A stretch of DNA of 55,856 bases, taken from NCBI GenBank assembly GCA_017463865.1, contig JAFTOI010000036.1, positions 1 to 55,856 on the forward strand, read 5' to 3'. The position numbers and the translations under genes were made by a program. The notes below the pieces were generated by a model, which saw only the letters and a list, made by a program, of their open reading frames with translations, was not told the DNA's origin and made no database searches. Positions 49,711-55,856 of the stretch are shown in pieces (position 1 is the first letter of the stretch; each line of letters begins with the position of its first letter). The stretch comes from Clostridia bacterium (lineage in GTDB: Bacteria > Bacillota > Clostridia > Oscillospirales > CAG-272).

Positions 49711-50658
49711 TCATTCGATGGGCGCGGGCACCGTGTCGAGGATCAGCTCGACGATGCTCTCGCCGGTGTCGGTGAGGCGGATGGCATTCTGCGAACGCGA
49801 GATGATGCGGTGCGCCATCACCGGGACGGCGACGCTCTTCACATCATCGGGCAGGACGAAGTCGCGCCCCTCGATGGCGGCATAGGCCTGCGCGGCGTTC
49901 ATCAGTGCCAGCGCGCCGCGCGGGCTGACGCCCAGACGCACGCGGGCGTTGGCGCGGCTCTCGGCGACGAGATCGAGGACGTAGCCCTTGACCTTATCGC
50001 TGACGACGACCTGCCGCACTGCGGCGGCGGCTTCGGTGATCTCAGCCTTCGTGCAGACCGCGCCGAGTGAAGCCAGCGGCGAGACGGCGCCGTGGCCATC
50101 GAGCATGGCGCGCTCGCTCTCGCGCTCGGGATAGCCGAGCGACAGGCGCATCAGGAAGCGGTCAATCTGCGCCTCGGGCAGCGGGAAGGTTCCCTGCGAC
50201 TCAAGGGGGTTCTGGGTCGCGACGACAAAGAAGGGGGACTCGAGCGGGTAGGTCACGCCGTCGACGGTGACCTGCCGCTCGCCCATGCACTCGAGCAGCG
50301 CCGACTGGGTGCGCGGGGTTGCGCGATTGAGCTCGTCGGCGATGACGATGTTCGAGAAAATGGGGCCGGGACGGAAGGTGAAGGTCTGAGAGCGGGGATC
50401 GTAGACATTGATGCCGGTGATGTCGTTCGGCAGAAGGTCAGGCGTGAACTGGATACGCTTGGCCTCGGCCGAGATCGAGCGCGCCAGCGCCCGGGCCAGC
50501 GTCGTTTTGCCGGTGCCGGGGATGTCGTCGAGCAGGACATGCCCGCCGGCCAGCAGTGCGGTCAGCATCAGCCGGATCTGCTTCTCTTTGCCGAAGATCA
50601 CCTGCTCGATATTTTGCTCCACCCGCGCCGCCAGGGGCGCGATCATCTGAATTTGCAT
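49711..50658 (-). CDS. MoxR family AAA+ ATPase
   Basis: A 315-residue ATPase with Walker A (LLDDIPGTGKTTLARALA), Walker B (NIVIADELNRATPRTQSALLE), sensor motifs (FVVATQNPLESQGTFPLPEAQ) and the C-terminal helical lid. MoxR proteins are chaperone-like and are typically encoded beside DUF58 and membrane proteins, as here. First gene of a four-gene operon with a near-perfect promoter. Start follows CGGAGGAAAGGCTT. Confidence 0.92.
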   Translation of the reverse strand: MQIQMIAPLAARVEQNIEQVIFGKEKQIRLMLTALLAGGHVLLDDIPGTGKTTLARALARSISAEAKRIQFTPDLLPNDITGINVYDPRSQTFTFRPGPIFSNIVIADELNRATPRTQSALLECMGERQVTVDGVTYPLESPFFVVATQNPLESQGTFPLPEAQIDRFLMRLSLGYPERESERAMLDGHGAVSPLASLGAVCTKAEITEAAAAVRQVVVSDKVKGYVLDLVAESRANARVRLGVSPRGALALMNAAQAYAAIEGRDFVLPDDVKSVAVPVMAHRIISRSQNAIRLTDTGESIVELILDTVPAPIE

Positions 50659-50693
50659 AAGCCTTTCCTCCGGTTCATCGTTTGGTTACCATC

Positions 50694-50722
50694 AGTATAA
50701 CACACGGTCATATGATTGTCAA
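50694..50722 (-). promoter_or_regulatory. SigA promoter of the moxR operon
   Basis: Minus-strand TTGACA (50717-50722) and TATACT (50694-50699), 17 bases apart. Confidence 0.87.
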
Positions 50723-50805
50723 GTTTTTTTGTGATCCGAGCCAAAATTCCCTCACCCGCCGCCGGAGCGCTCATACACTGATAAAAAACGCCATGGAGGT
50801 ATGCT

Positions 50806-51312
50806 ATGCACCCCGACGCCTATACCGTATCCCTTCCCTACCCCACCGCCCGCCCCTGCCGCGCTGATCTGCGGCTGGCCCAGCGGCTCTTTCCGATGTA
50901 CACCGGCTGCTCCGGCGAGCTGGCGGCCATCTCGGGCTATCTCTACGCCGCACTGCGCACCGAGGAATGTCAGCCTGAGCTGGGCAAGGTCTTCGACGAC
51001 CTCGCCCGCACCGAGATGCACCACTTCCGCCTGCTCGGCCGCCTGCTGCGCGACCTGGGCGCCGATCCCTTCATCCGCGCCCGCATCGACAGCTGCCGCC
51101 TCACCACCGAACCGCCCACCGCCTGCGCCGCCTCCGGCTCCCGCGCAGCCCGCCGCCTCTTCGAGCAAAGCCTGAAAGCCGAGCAGACCGCGGCCGACAA
51201 CTACCGCTTCTTAATGAACCAGACCGATGACCGCGCCGTGCACGATCTGCTGCACCGCATCATGCTCGACGAGGAAGCCCATGTGCGGCTGTTCGAAAAT
51301 ATGCTGAAATAA
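50806..51312 (+). CDS. Ferritin-like di-iron domain protein
   Basis: A 168-residue four-helix-bundle protein. Helix 1 has GELAAISGYLYAAL with the first metal Glu; helix 2 LARTEMHHFRLLGRLL and helix 4 IMLDEEAHVRLFENML provide ExxH motifs, and helix 3 (SLKAEQTAADNYRFLM) gives a further Glu. The layout is that of rubrerythrin/CotJC-like proteins, but no rubredoxin cysteines are present. A role in iron storage, oxidative stress or spore coat is possible. The stretch at about 85-110 contains two lone Cys residues. Start follows GGAGGTATGCT. Confidence 0.78.
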   Translation: MHPDAYTVSLPYPTARPCRADLRLAQRLFPMYTGCSGELAAISGYLYAALRTEECQPELGKVFDDLARTEMHHFRLLGRLLRDLGADPFIRARIDSCRLTTEPPTACAASGSRAARRLFEQSLKAEQTAADNYRFLMNQTDDRAVHDLLHRIMLDEEAHVRLFENMLK

Positions 51313-51352
51313 CAAAGGAGTGCCGCGCCAATTTGCGCGGCACTCCTTTGTT
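51313..51352. terminator. Bidirectional terminator
   Basis: A perfect 16-bp stem (51313-51328 with 51335-51350) with a 6-base loop, between convergent genes. Confidence 0.87.
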
Positions 51353-52563
51353 CAGTTAAAGCTGCCATCCCAGACGGGCATGTCGGTCAGATACCGCCCC
51401 TCGACCGCCGGGACATAGTAGGCACCGTAAGTTTTGAGGCCGTCCTCCTGCTCCATCCCGGGCAGCTCGACGTAAAAGCGGTAGTAGGGCATCGCGTAAG
51501 CGTCCCGCGCGCCGGCGCGATAGCCCAACTCGACGCCGGCGATGTACACCTCGCCGGGCATGACCTCGGGCACCGTCGTGATATAGTTCCCGTTCAGAAG
51601 AAGCGCTTTTGCCTCCTCGGCTGAGATGATGGGGTAATCCCCCACCTTCTCCGACAGATCGGTGCGATAGATGCGCGCCAGCCTCAGTCTGCCCTCGTCG
51701 TCGGGGTAGAAAAGCACCGTCTGCAGATACCGGCTGACCAGCTGCTCGGTCAGGCCCCCCTTCCCCTCGTAGAACTCGATCTGATAGCCCTGCCGGCGGT
51801 AGATGTCGTAGTCGCCGCCGGTGAGGTTGATCTGCGGGTCGTCCATGCCTATCAGCGCAGCGTAGGTCTGGCAGAAATATTCGGCGACGCGCAGCATGCT
51901 GTCATACGGCACGTGGTGGCCGAACTTGTACCCCTCCGGCAGGGTCACCGGCTGCTTGAAGCAGATGGTCGCCGTCATGTCGGTGCTAACCTCGACCTTG
52001 TATTGCGCATCCTCGAGGATAACGGCGGTCGCGTCGAAATAGCCCTCGGGCGGCGTGCTGCCGACCTTGGCAAACTTCGCAAGGATCGCCTCCCGCTCGG
52101 CCGCATCGGGCGCATTGTCGGTGACGGTCAGGCTTTCCGTGTCCATCCCAAGCCGCCCCGCGACCTCGAGCAGCCATTCCCGCATCGCCGTCGGATCTGC
52201 ATCCGACACCCGACCATAGTTGTCATAAGTCAGCGTGTTCCGGTAGACCGGCAGTGTCTTCAGCTTCTCCGCGCCGTCCAGCGTGGCGGCACCGGAAAGC
52301 TCGCCGAAATTGAAGGCCATGTAGCCCTCGAAGCCCATACTGCCCTGCATCGTGTCGCCGATGGTCAGCATTGGCAGCGTCTCCGTCGGCTGGGCATGCC
52401 GGGCTATCCCGACCCCAACCAGCACGACGCAGGCCAGACAGGCCGCCATCGCCCCCCACCTCAGCCAGCCGCGCTTTGTGCGGCTGCCCGCCAGCGGTGC
52501 GGCATCGGCGATGTACGCCTCGCTGACCTCTCCCAGACTGCGCAGGATCCGTTCACTTTTCAT
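51352..52563 (-). CDS. Putative anti-sigma factor, membrane-anchored
   Basis: A 403-residue protein with a cytoplasmic N-terminus of about 30 residues (MKSERILRSLGEVSEAYIAD), one membrane segment (WGAMAACLACVVLVGVGIA) and a large extracytoplasmic domain of unknown fold. Its ATG overlaps the stop of the sigma factor gene (ATGA), the usual layout for sigma/anti-sigma pairs in Clostridia. The N-terminus would bind and hold the sigma factor; the outer domain would sense envelope signals. No zinc-binding HxxxCxxC motif is seen. Assignment rests mainly on gene position and topology. Confidence 0.7.
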   Translation of the reverse strand: MKSERILRSLGEVSEAYIADAAPLAGSRTKRGWLRWGAMAACLACVVLVGVGIARHAQPTETLPMLTIGDTMQGSMGFEGYMAFNFGELSGAATLDGAEKLKTLPVYRNTLTYDNYGRVSDADPTAMREWLLEVAGRLGMDTESLTVTDNAPDAAEREAILAKFAKVGSTPPEGYFDATAVILEDAQYKVEVSTDMTATICFKQPVTLPEGYKFGHHVPYDSMLRVAEYFCQTYAALIGMDDPQINLTGGDYDIYRRQGYQIEFYEGKGGLTEQLVSRYLQTVLFYPDDEGRLRLARIYRTDLSEKVGDYPIISAEEAKALLLNGNYITTVPEVMPGEVYIAGVELGYRAGARDAYAMPYYRFYVELPGMEQEDGLKTYGAYYVPAVEGRYLTDMPVWDGSFN

Positions 52564-53120
52564 AGGTTGATCCCCTCCTTCTCCAAGCATTGTTTCAGTT
52601 CGTTCCTTGCCCGCAGCAGCACCATCTTGACCTTGCTCTCGCCGATGCCGAAATCGGCCGCAATCGTCTTGATCGGCGACAGATACCAATACCGCCGCAG
52701 GAAAATGCGTCTCGCTTCGACCGACAGGCCGCCGAGGAAGCGCTCAAGCGCGGCAGTCAGCGCCAGATCGTCGGCGATCTGCGCCGTGTCATCGGCCGCC
52801 GGAACACATTCCTCCAGCTCATCGAGCGCCAGCACCACTTGCCCCATCCCCCGCTTTTCGGCCGCCACCAGCTTCCACCGATCCAGCGCCAGATTGCGCG
52901 TGATCTTGCCGAGAAAGGTCGCCAGCCGCTCCGGCCACTGCGGCGGGATCGCCGCCCACGCCCGCAGGTAGGTGTCGTTGACGCACTCCTCGCTGTCCTC
53001 GTCGCTGTGCAGAATGTTATAGGCGATGGTGTGGCAGTATCTGCCGTATTTTTTTGCCGTCTCCGCGATGGCATCCTCCGCCCGCGCACGGTAGAGCGCC
53101 AGAATCTCCTTGTCCTCCAT
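52560..53120 (-). CDS. ECF-type RNA polymerase sigma factor
   Basis: A 186-residue sigma-70 family factor with region 2 (AIAETAKKYGRYCHTIAYNIL, then DSEECVNDTYLRAWAAIPPQ and KITRNLALDRWK) and region 4 (LSVEARRIFLRRYWYLSPIKTIAADFGIGESKVKMVLLRARNELKQ). It directs polymerase to a small stress regulon, often including its own promoter. Start follows AAAGGAGGATCCGC. A 12-base palindrome lies 19 bases upstream. It is coupled to the putative anti-sigma gene. Confidence 0.9.
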   Translation of the reverse strand: MEDKEILALYRARAEDAIAETAKKYGRYCHTIAYNILHSDEDSEECVNDTYLRAWAAIPPQWPERLATFLGKITRNLALDRWKLVAAEKRGMGQVVLALDELEECVPAADDTAQIADDLALTAALERFLGGLSVEARRIFLRRYWYLSPIKTIAADFGIGESKVKMVLLRARNELKQCLEKEGINL

Positions 53121-53138
53121 GCGGATCCTCCTTTCTTT

Positions 53139-53150
53139 GAGAGGCCTCTC
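53139..53150. promoter_or_regulatory. Perfect palindrome upstream of the sigma factor gene
   Basis: GAGAGGCCTCTC lies between the probable promoter region and the ribosome binding site; it may be an operator or an RNA hairpin. Confidence 0.4.
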
Positions 53151-53204
53151 ACCCCTATACACGACAAAATGCCGCTCCGCGTCACAGATCGGCTGAAAAT
53201 TTCA

Positions 53205-53236
53205 CCAAAAAGGCACAGCCCGGCGGGCTGTGCCTT
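53205..53236 (-). terminator. Terminator of the glycoside hydrolase gene
   Basis: A 12-bp stem (53210-53221 with 53225-53236) with a 3-base loop; on the minus strand it ends in TTTTT. Confidence 0.82.
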
Positions 53237-53241
53237 CTCGC

Positions 53242-55560
53242 TTATTTCAGTTCTTCGATCGACTCGATCTTGGCACGTCGGCTTGGGTGCGTGTCGCGGG
53301 GCGAAACGAAGAAGATCGAGCGCCCCGGCTCGAGCTTGAGGCGGGTCTTGGTGTAAACAGTGTTCTTGTAATTGACGTAAGAGATCTTCAGCGGTGCGAT
53401 CTCGCCGGTGTGCGGATCCCACACCTCGAGCGCCTCCGCGCCGCGCAGCAGGATCGGCCGGTTGTAGGTGCGGTCGGTCGTGTTGGCGAAGTAGAAGATG
53501 TCGTAGTCGTCGCGATGCTTGTGGATGTGCGACAGCATGCCCTTGCCAGGGATGAATTTGTCCAGGCCGTAGCGCACGAACTCGGGATAGGGCAGGCTCA
53601 GCGCGCCGGTGCATTCGAGGTGGATCATGCCCGGCATCAGCACGTCATAAGGCAGCCCAAGCGACTTGATAGTCTCGTCGATCAGCGCCCCCGGCACCAT
53701 ATCGGTGCCGTCCAGCGCCGTCTGCCCAGCCGTGAGATGGTATGCCTCGCCGCCCGCCGCATTTTCGTTGTAGTCGAACTGCCGCAGCACCGTCCCGTCC
53801 AGGACATCGGCGCCGAAGATTTCCCGCACCAGACGCTGTACCTCACGGTCATTCTCGCCCGACGCATCAAACTCAAAGGCATAGTGCGGCAGCTCGCCGG
53901 TGGCGATGATCTTGCCGCCCGACGCGAAAAATTCGGCCAGCATGCGCATATTGTCCAGGCTGACCATCATCGCCGACGGCAGGATCACCACCCGGAAGGC
54001 CTCGGTCGTCTGCCCGTTGTCGAGATGGAGCACGCCATTCTCGACCCGGCATTTGTCTCGCATGGTCTCGGGGTGCAGCAGGGTCAGGTCATGCCCGGCG
54101 TAGATGGAGATGCTGTTGATCAGCGACATGTAATCGGCATTGGTCGGCGTGCTCGGGTACTCAAAGCCCCGCGAGGGCGCCTGGTAGAAGTAGACCTGCG
54201 CGTGCAGCGAATAGATGGGATACAGCATGGCAATATCCGCCATGTGCTGTCCCCCCTGCAGCAGCGCCTGCGTGCGGGAAATGAAACTGAAGAACTCACG
54301 GCGCGCAGTCATGATATCGTCAGGATTCGTATTGTTCGAGCGCGCACCATGGATCAGCATCGCGTTCGCGCCGTGCGAGAACGCATTGCACGCCTCGCAG
54401 TAGATGGTATCGGCCGGATAGGCCGGATAATCACGGTAGATCTCGCAGCTCACCTCGGGCTGGCCGTAATTGTAAGCTGCCCCCGCCGCCAGCTTGACCG
54501 AGTTTGCACCGTACAGATAAGCCTTCTCCAGCAGTGCGCCGGGCGCATAGCGCCCATTCAGCAGTGCATCTCCGCTCAGCGCCGAGCAGGCCGGCAGCTT
54601 CGGCTCAGCCAGCTGACCGCGCAGCTTGACACCGAGGCGGGCGGCAAAATCGGCATAGGCGCGCAGCATGCCGTCAGCAAACATCTGCGCCCGGCAGTCG
54701 AGCAGCATGGCCTTGTAGTGCTCGGTATGCTCACCGATGTAGGTGAAGAGCGCGGGATAGATCGGCGCCGGGTCAAAGCCGAAGCGCGCGAGGAAAACAT
54801 CGTTGAACGCAGGATCCCAGTTGCGGTGATTGGGTGCCCAGAAGGCAAGATCGCGGTAGGCGATCGCTCGGAATCCGTCACCGCGCAGGGGCTCCAGCAG
54901 ATCAGCGAAGGTCTCGTAGGTCTGCTCAAGGTAGTCCATCGCCGCGTCGTAGCTGAGCGGATTGACCCGCAGCTCACCCTCGCCGTTTTCGTCCACACAG
55001 CCGGCGCAGACATACTGCACGATCTTCCAGTTCCCGTCCGGCGCAGTCCAGCGCAGCACGCGGCCGTCAATGTGACCGCGCAGATCAATGACCGTGCCGG
55101 TCGCCTCTTCCAGCGCAACGACCGACATCAGCGCGTCGCCGCGCAGCAGCAGCTGCACCGTCTCGGCCGGCGAGCACATGTACTCGACCGGCAGAAGCGC
55201 CTTAGCTACACCGTCATCATCGTCGGCAAGCGCCTCCTGCGCAGAAAGATACGCCCGCTCATACGCAGGCTCAAACAGGAAGGTGACCTCCAGCCCGGCT
55301 TCACGAATAAGAGGCAGGATCGCCGCGTAACGCGCGTGCACGCCGCTCATCAAGCGCAGCCCGTCATCAAACGAAGCCTCAGCGCCGTCAGTCATCAAAG
55401 GGATCACGCCGCCCACCCCCAGCTCAGCCAAGCGCTGCAGGCGCTTGGGCAGACGCTCAAGGTCAGTCAGCAGCTCGGACAGAAGCACCGAATCCGGCCG
55501 ATACGCAGGAGCGGGATCACGAAAAATATCTTCTAACGTAAACGGTTTATTCTCTACCAT
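53242..55560 (-). CDS. Large glycoside hydrolase, GH106-like
   Basis: A 772-residue cytoplasmic protein without a signal peptide. Parts resemble GH106 alpha-L-rhamnosidases and related beta-galactosidase-type hydrolases: LRGHIDGRVLRWTAPDGNWKIVQYV, a long barrel-like region with NDVFLARFGFDP and HGANAMLIHGARSNNTNPDD, SIYAGHDLTLLHPETM, and FRVVILPSAMMVSLDNMRMLAEFFASGGKIIATG. It is shorter than classical GH106 enzymes and lacks the usual opening motif, so family and substrate are uncertain. Intracellular action implies that oligosaccharides are imported first. Start follows AAAGGATTCAAC; a TTGACA/TACCAT promoter precedes it. It stands alone just past an rRNA operon. Confidence 0.68.
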   Translation of the reverse strand: MVENKPFTLEDIFRDPAPAYRPDSVLLSELLTDLERLPKRLQRLAELGVGGVIPLMTDGAEASFDDGLRLMSGVHARYAAILPLIREAGLEVTFLFEPAYERAYLSAQEALADDDDGVAKALLPVEYMCSPAETVQLLLRGDALMSVVALEEATGTVIDLRGHIDGRVLRWTAPDGNWKIVQYVCAGCVDENGEGELRVNPLSYDAAMDYLEQTYETFADLLEPLRGDGFRAIAYRDLAFWAPNHRNWDPAFNDVFLARFGFDPAPIYPALFTYIGEHTEHYKAMLLDCRAQMFADGMLRAYADFAARLGVKLRGQLAEPKLPACSALSGDALLNGRYAPGALLEKAYLYGANSVKLAAGAAYNYGQPEVSCEIYRDYPAYPADTIYCEACNAFSHGANAMLIHGARSNNTNPDDIMTARREFFSFISRTQALLQGGQHMADIAMLYPIYSLHAQVYFYQAPSRGFEYPSTPTNADYMSLINSISIYAGHDLTLLHPETMRDKCRVENGVLHLDNGQTTEAFRVVILPSAMMVSLDNMRMLAEFFASGGKIIATGELPHYAFEFDASGENDREVQRLVREIFGADVLDGTVLRQFDYNENAAGGEAYHLTAGQTALDGTDMVPGALIDETIKSLGLPYDVLMPGMIHLECTGALSLPYPEFVRYGLDKFIPGKGMLSHIHKHRDDYDIFYFANTTDRTYNRPILLRGAEALEVWDPHTGEIAPLKISYVNYKNTVYTKTRLKLEPGRSIFFVSPRDTHPSRRAKIESIEELK

Positions 55561-55633
55561 GTTGAATCCTTTCCACTGTCCACCACAGGGACATGGCGGG
55601 CTGTGTAAATTCCTCTGTTTCCAAGGTAGCGAT

Positions 55634-55662
55634 ATGGTATCATATTTTGCGCGGTTTGTCAA
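55634..55662 (-). promoter_or_regulatory. Promoter of the glycoside hydrolase gene
   Basis: Minus-strand TTGACA (55657-55662) and TACCAT (55634-55639), 17 bases apart. Confidence 0.65.
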
Positions 55663-55670
55663 GCGAAATG

Positions 55671-55710
55671 ACGAAAAAAAGAGACAATGTGTTTTTCACA
55701 TTGTCTCTTT
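55671..55710 (-). terminator. rRNA operon terminator
   Basis: A perfect 14-bp stem (55678-55691 with 55697-55710), loop of five, followed on the minus strand by TTTT. It lies about 80 bases after the 23S 3' end. Confidence 0.87.
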
Positions 55711-55791
55711 TGCACACCAATGTACATTGAAAACCGAACAAAGTTGAAACGTCAAACCAGCGATACTCAAACGCTCGGACTGCTTTCGCAG

Positions 55792-55856
55792 TTCAAGCCC
55801 TCGGTCTATTAGGATCGGTCAGCTAAACATGTTGCCATGCGTACACCTCCGACCTA
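55792..55856 (-). rRNA. rrl: 23S ribosomal RNA, 3' end fragment
   Basis: On the minus strand the last 65 bases match the conserved 3' end of 23S rRNA: GGAGGTGTACGCATGG, then AGCTGACCGATCCTAATAG and ACCGAGGGCTTGAAC. The gene continues beyond the right edge of the window. The exact 3' end is estimated to within a few bases. No 5S rRNA lies between this end and the terminator at 55710. Confidence 0.88.

Noticed and set aside
46482-50070. Plus-strand frames of 687 and 572 codons opposite the moxR operon
   Set aside because: Antisense to four recognised genes; translations are rich in Asp, Gly, His and Arg without motifs.
53230-55536. 768-codon plus-strand frame opposite the glycoside hydrolase
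   Set aside because: The minus-strand frame has the ribosome binding site, promoter, terminator and family-like motifs.
1-55856. CRISPR arrays, tRNA genes, prophage or transposase genes
   Set aside because: No series of regularly spaced direct repeats, no tRNA-like cloverleaf sequence and no recombinase, transposase or phage structural gene was seen when reading both strands.

Overview
The window looks like chromosomal DNA of a GC-rich member of the Firmicutes, class Clostridia, probably of the Oscillospirales/Ruminococcaceae type. The evidence is strong AGGAGG ribosome binding sites, many SigA promoters with TTGACA-like and TATAAT-like boxes 17 bases apart, a fused ispH-ribosomal protein S1 gene, Firmicutes-specific families (DUF951, DUF1385/YqhQ, DUF1846, YfhO) and short intergenic hairpin repeats. 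Lineage is inferred; the only rRNA present is a 3' fragment of 23S.

Layout. 1-8.5 kb: the end of an unknown gene, a convergent small protein gene, a DUF951-yfhO-ruvA-ruvB operon, an FAD oxidoreductase and a GntR regulator. 8.5-8.9 kb: a composite inverted repeat made of two copies of a folded element; a third copy lies at 0.9 kb. 8.9-16 kb: DUF1385, DUF1846, a BspA-like leucine-rich-repeat protein and an hflK-hflC-acetyltransferase operon. 16-21.6 kb: asparagine synthase, an ATP-grasp ligase resembling D-aspartate ligase, an aspartate/glutamate racemase and a MurE whose motifs are not of the diaminopimelate type. This set is a coherent candidate for making a D-Asp/D-iso-Asn cross-bridge in peptidoglycan. 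21.6-34 kb: MazG-like protein, fucose isomerase, an HTH regulator, Mrp ATPase, a tandem pair of unknown paralogues, an exported ComEC-like hydrolase, PutP, an acetyltransferase, a PHP protein, and a sugar isomerase-nagB-lipoprotein operon. 34-39.5 kb: an rpiR-type regulator, flavoprotein, cmk, plsC, ispH/S1 operon. 39.7-44 kb: a metallo-beta-lactamase-fold protein with an unusual domain duplication and two more HTH regulators. 44-46 kb: a MITE-like inverted repeat, a second PHP protein and an alpha/beta hydrolase. 46-53 kb: a moxR-DUF58-membrane protein operon that ends in a sugar isomerase, a ferritin-like protein and a sigma/anti-sigma pair. 53-55.9 kb: a large glycoside hydrolase and the 3' end of a 23S rRNA gene with its terminator.

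Themes are cell envelope building (asnB-ligase-racemase-murE, plsC, yfhO, moxR operon), sugar use (fucI, nagB, two isomerase/epimerases, glycoside hydrolase) and housekeeping (ruvAB, cmk, ispH/S1, mrp). No phage, CRISPR array, tRNA or transposase was seen. Several small AT-rich genes and repeats sit between GC-rich core genes and look like later arrivals. Family names come from memory of sequence patterns; no database search was run.
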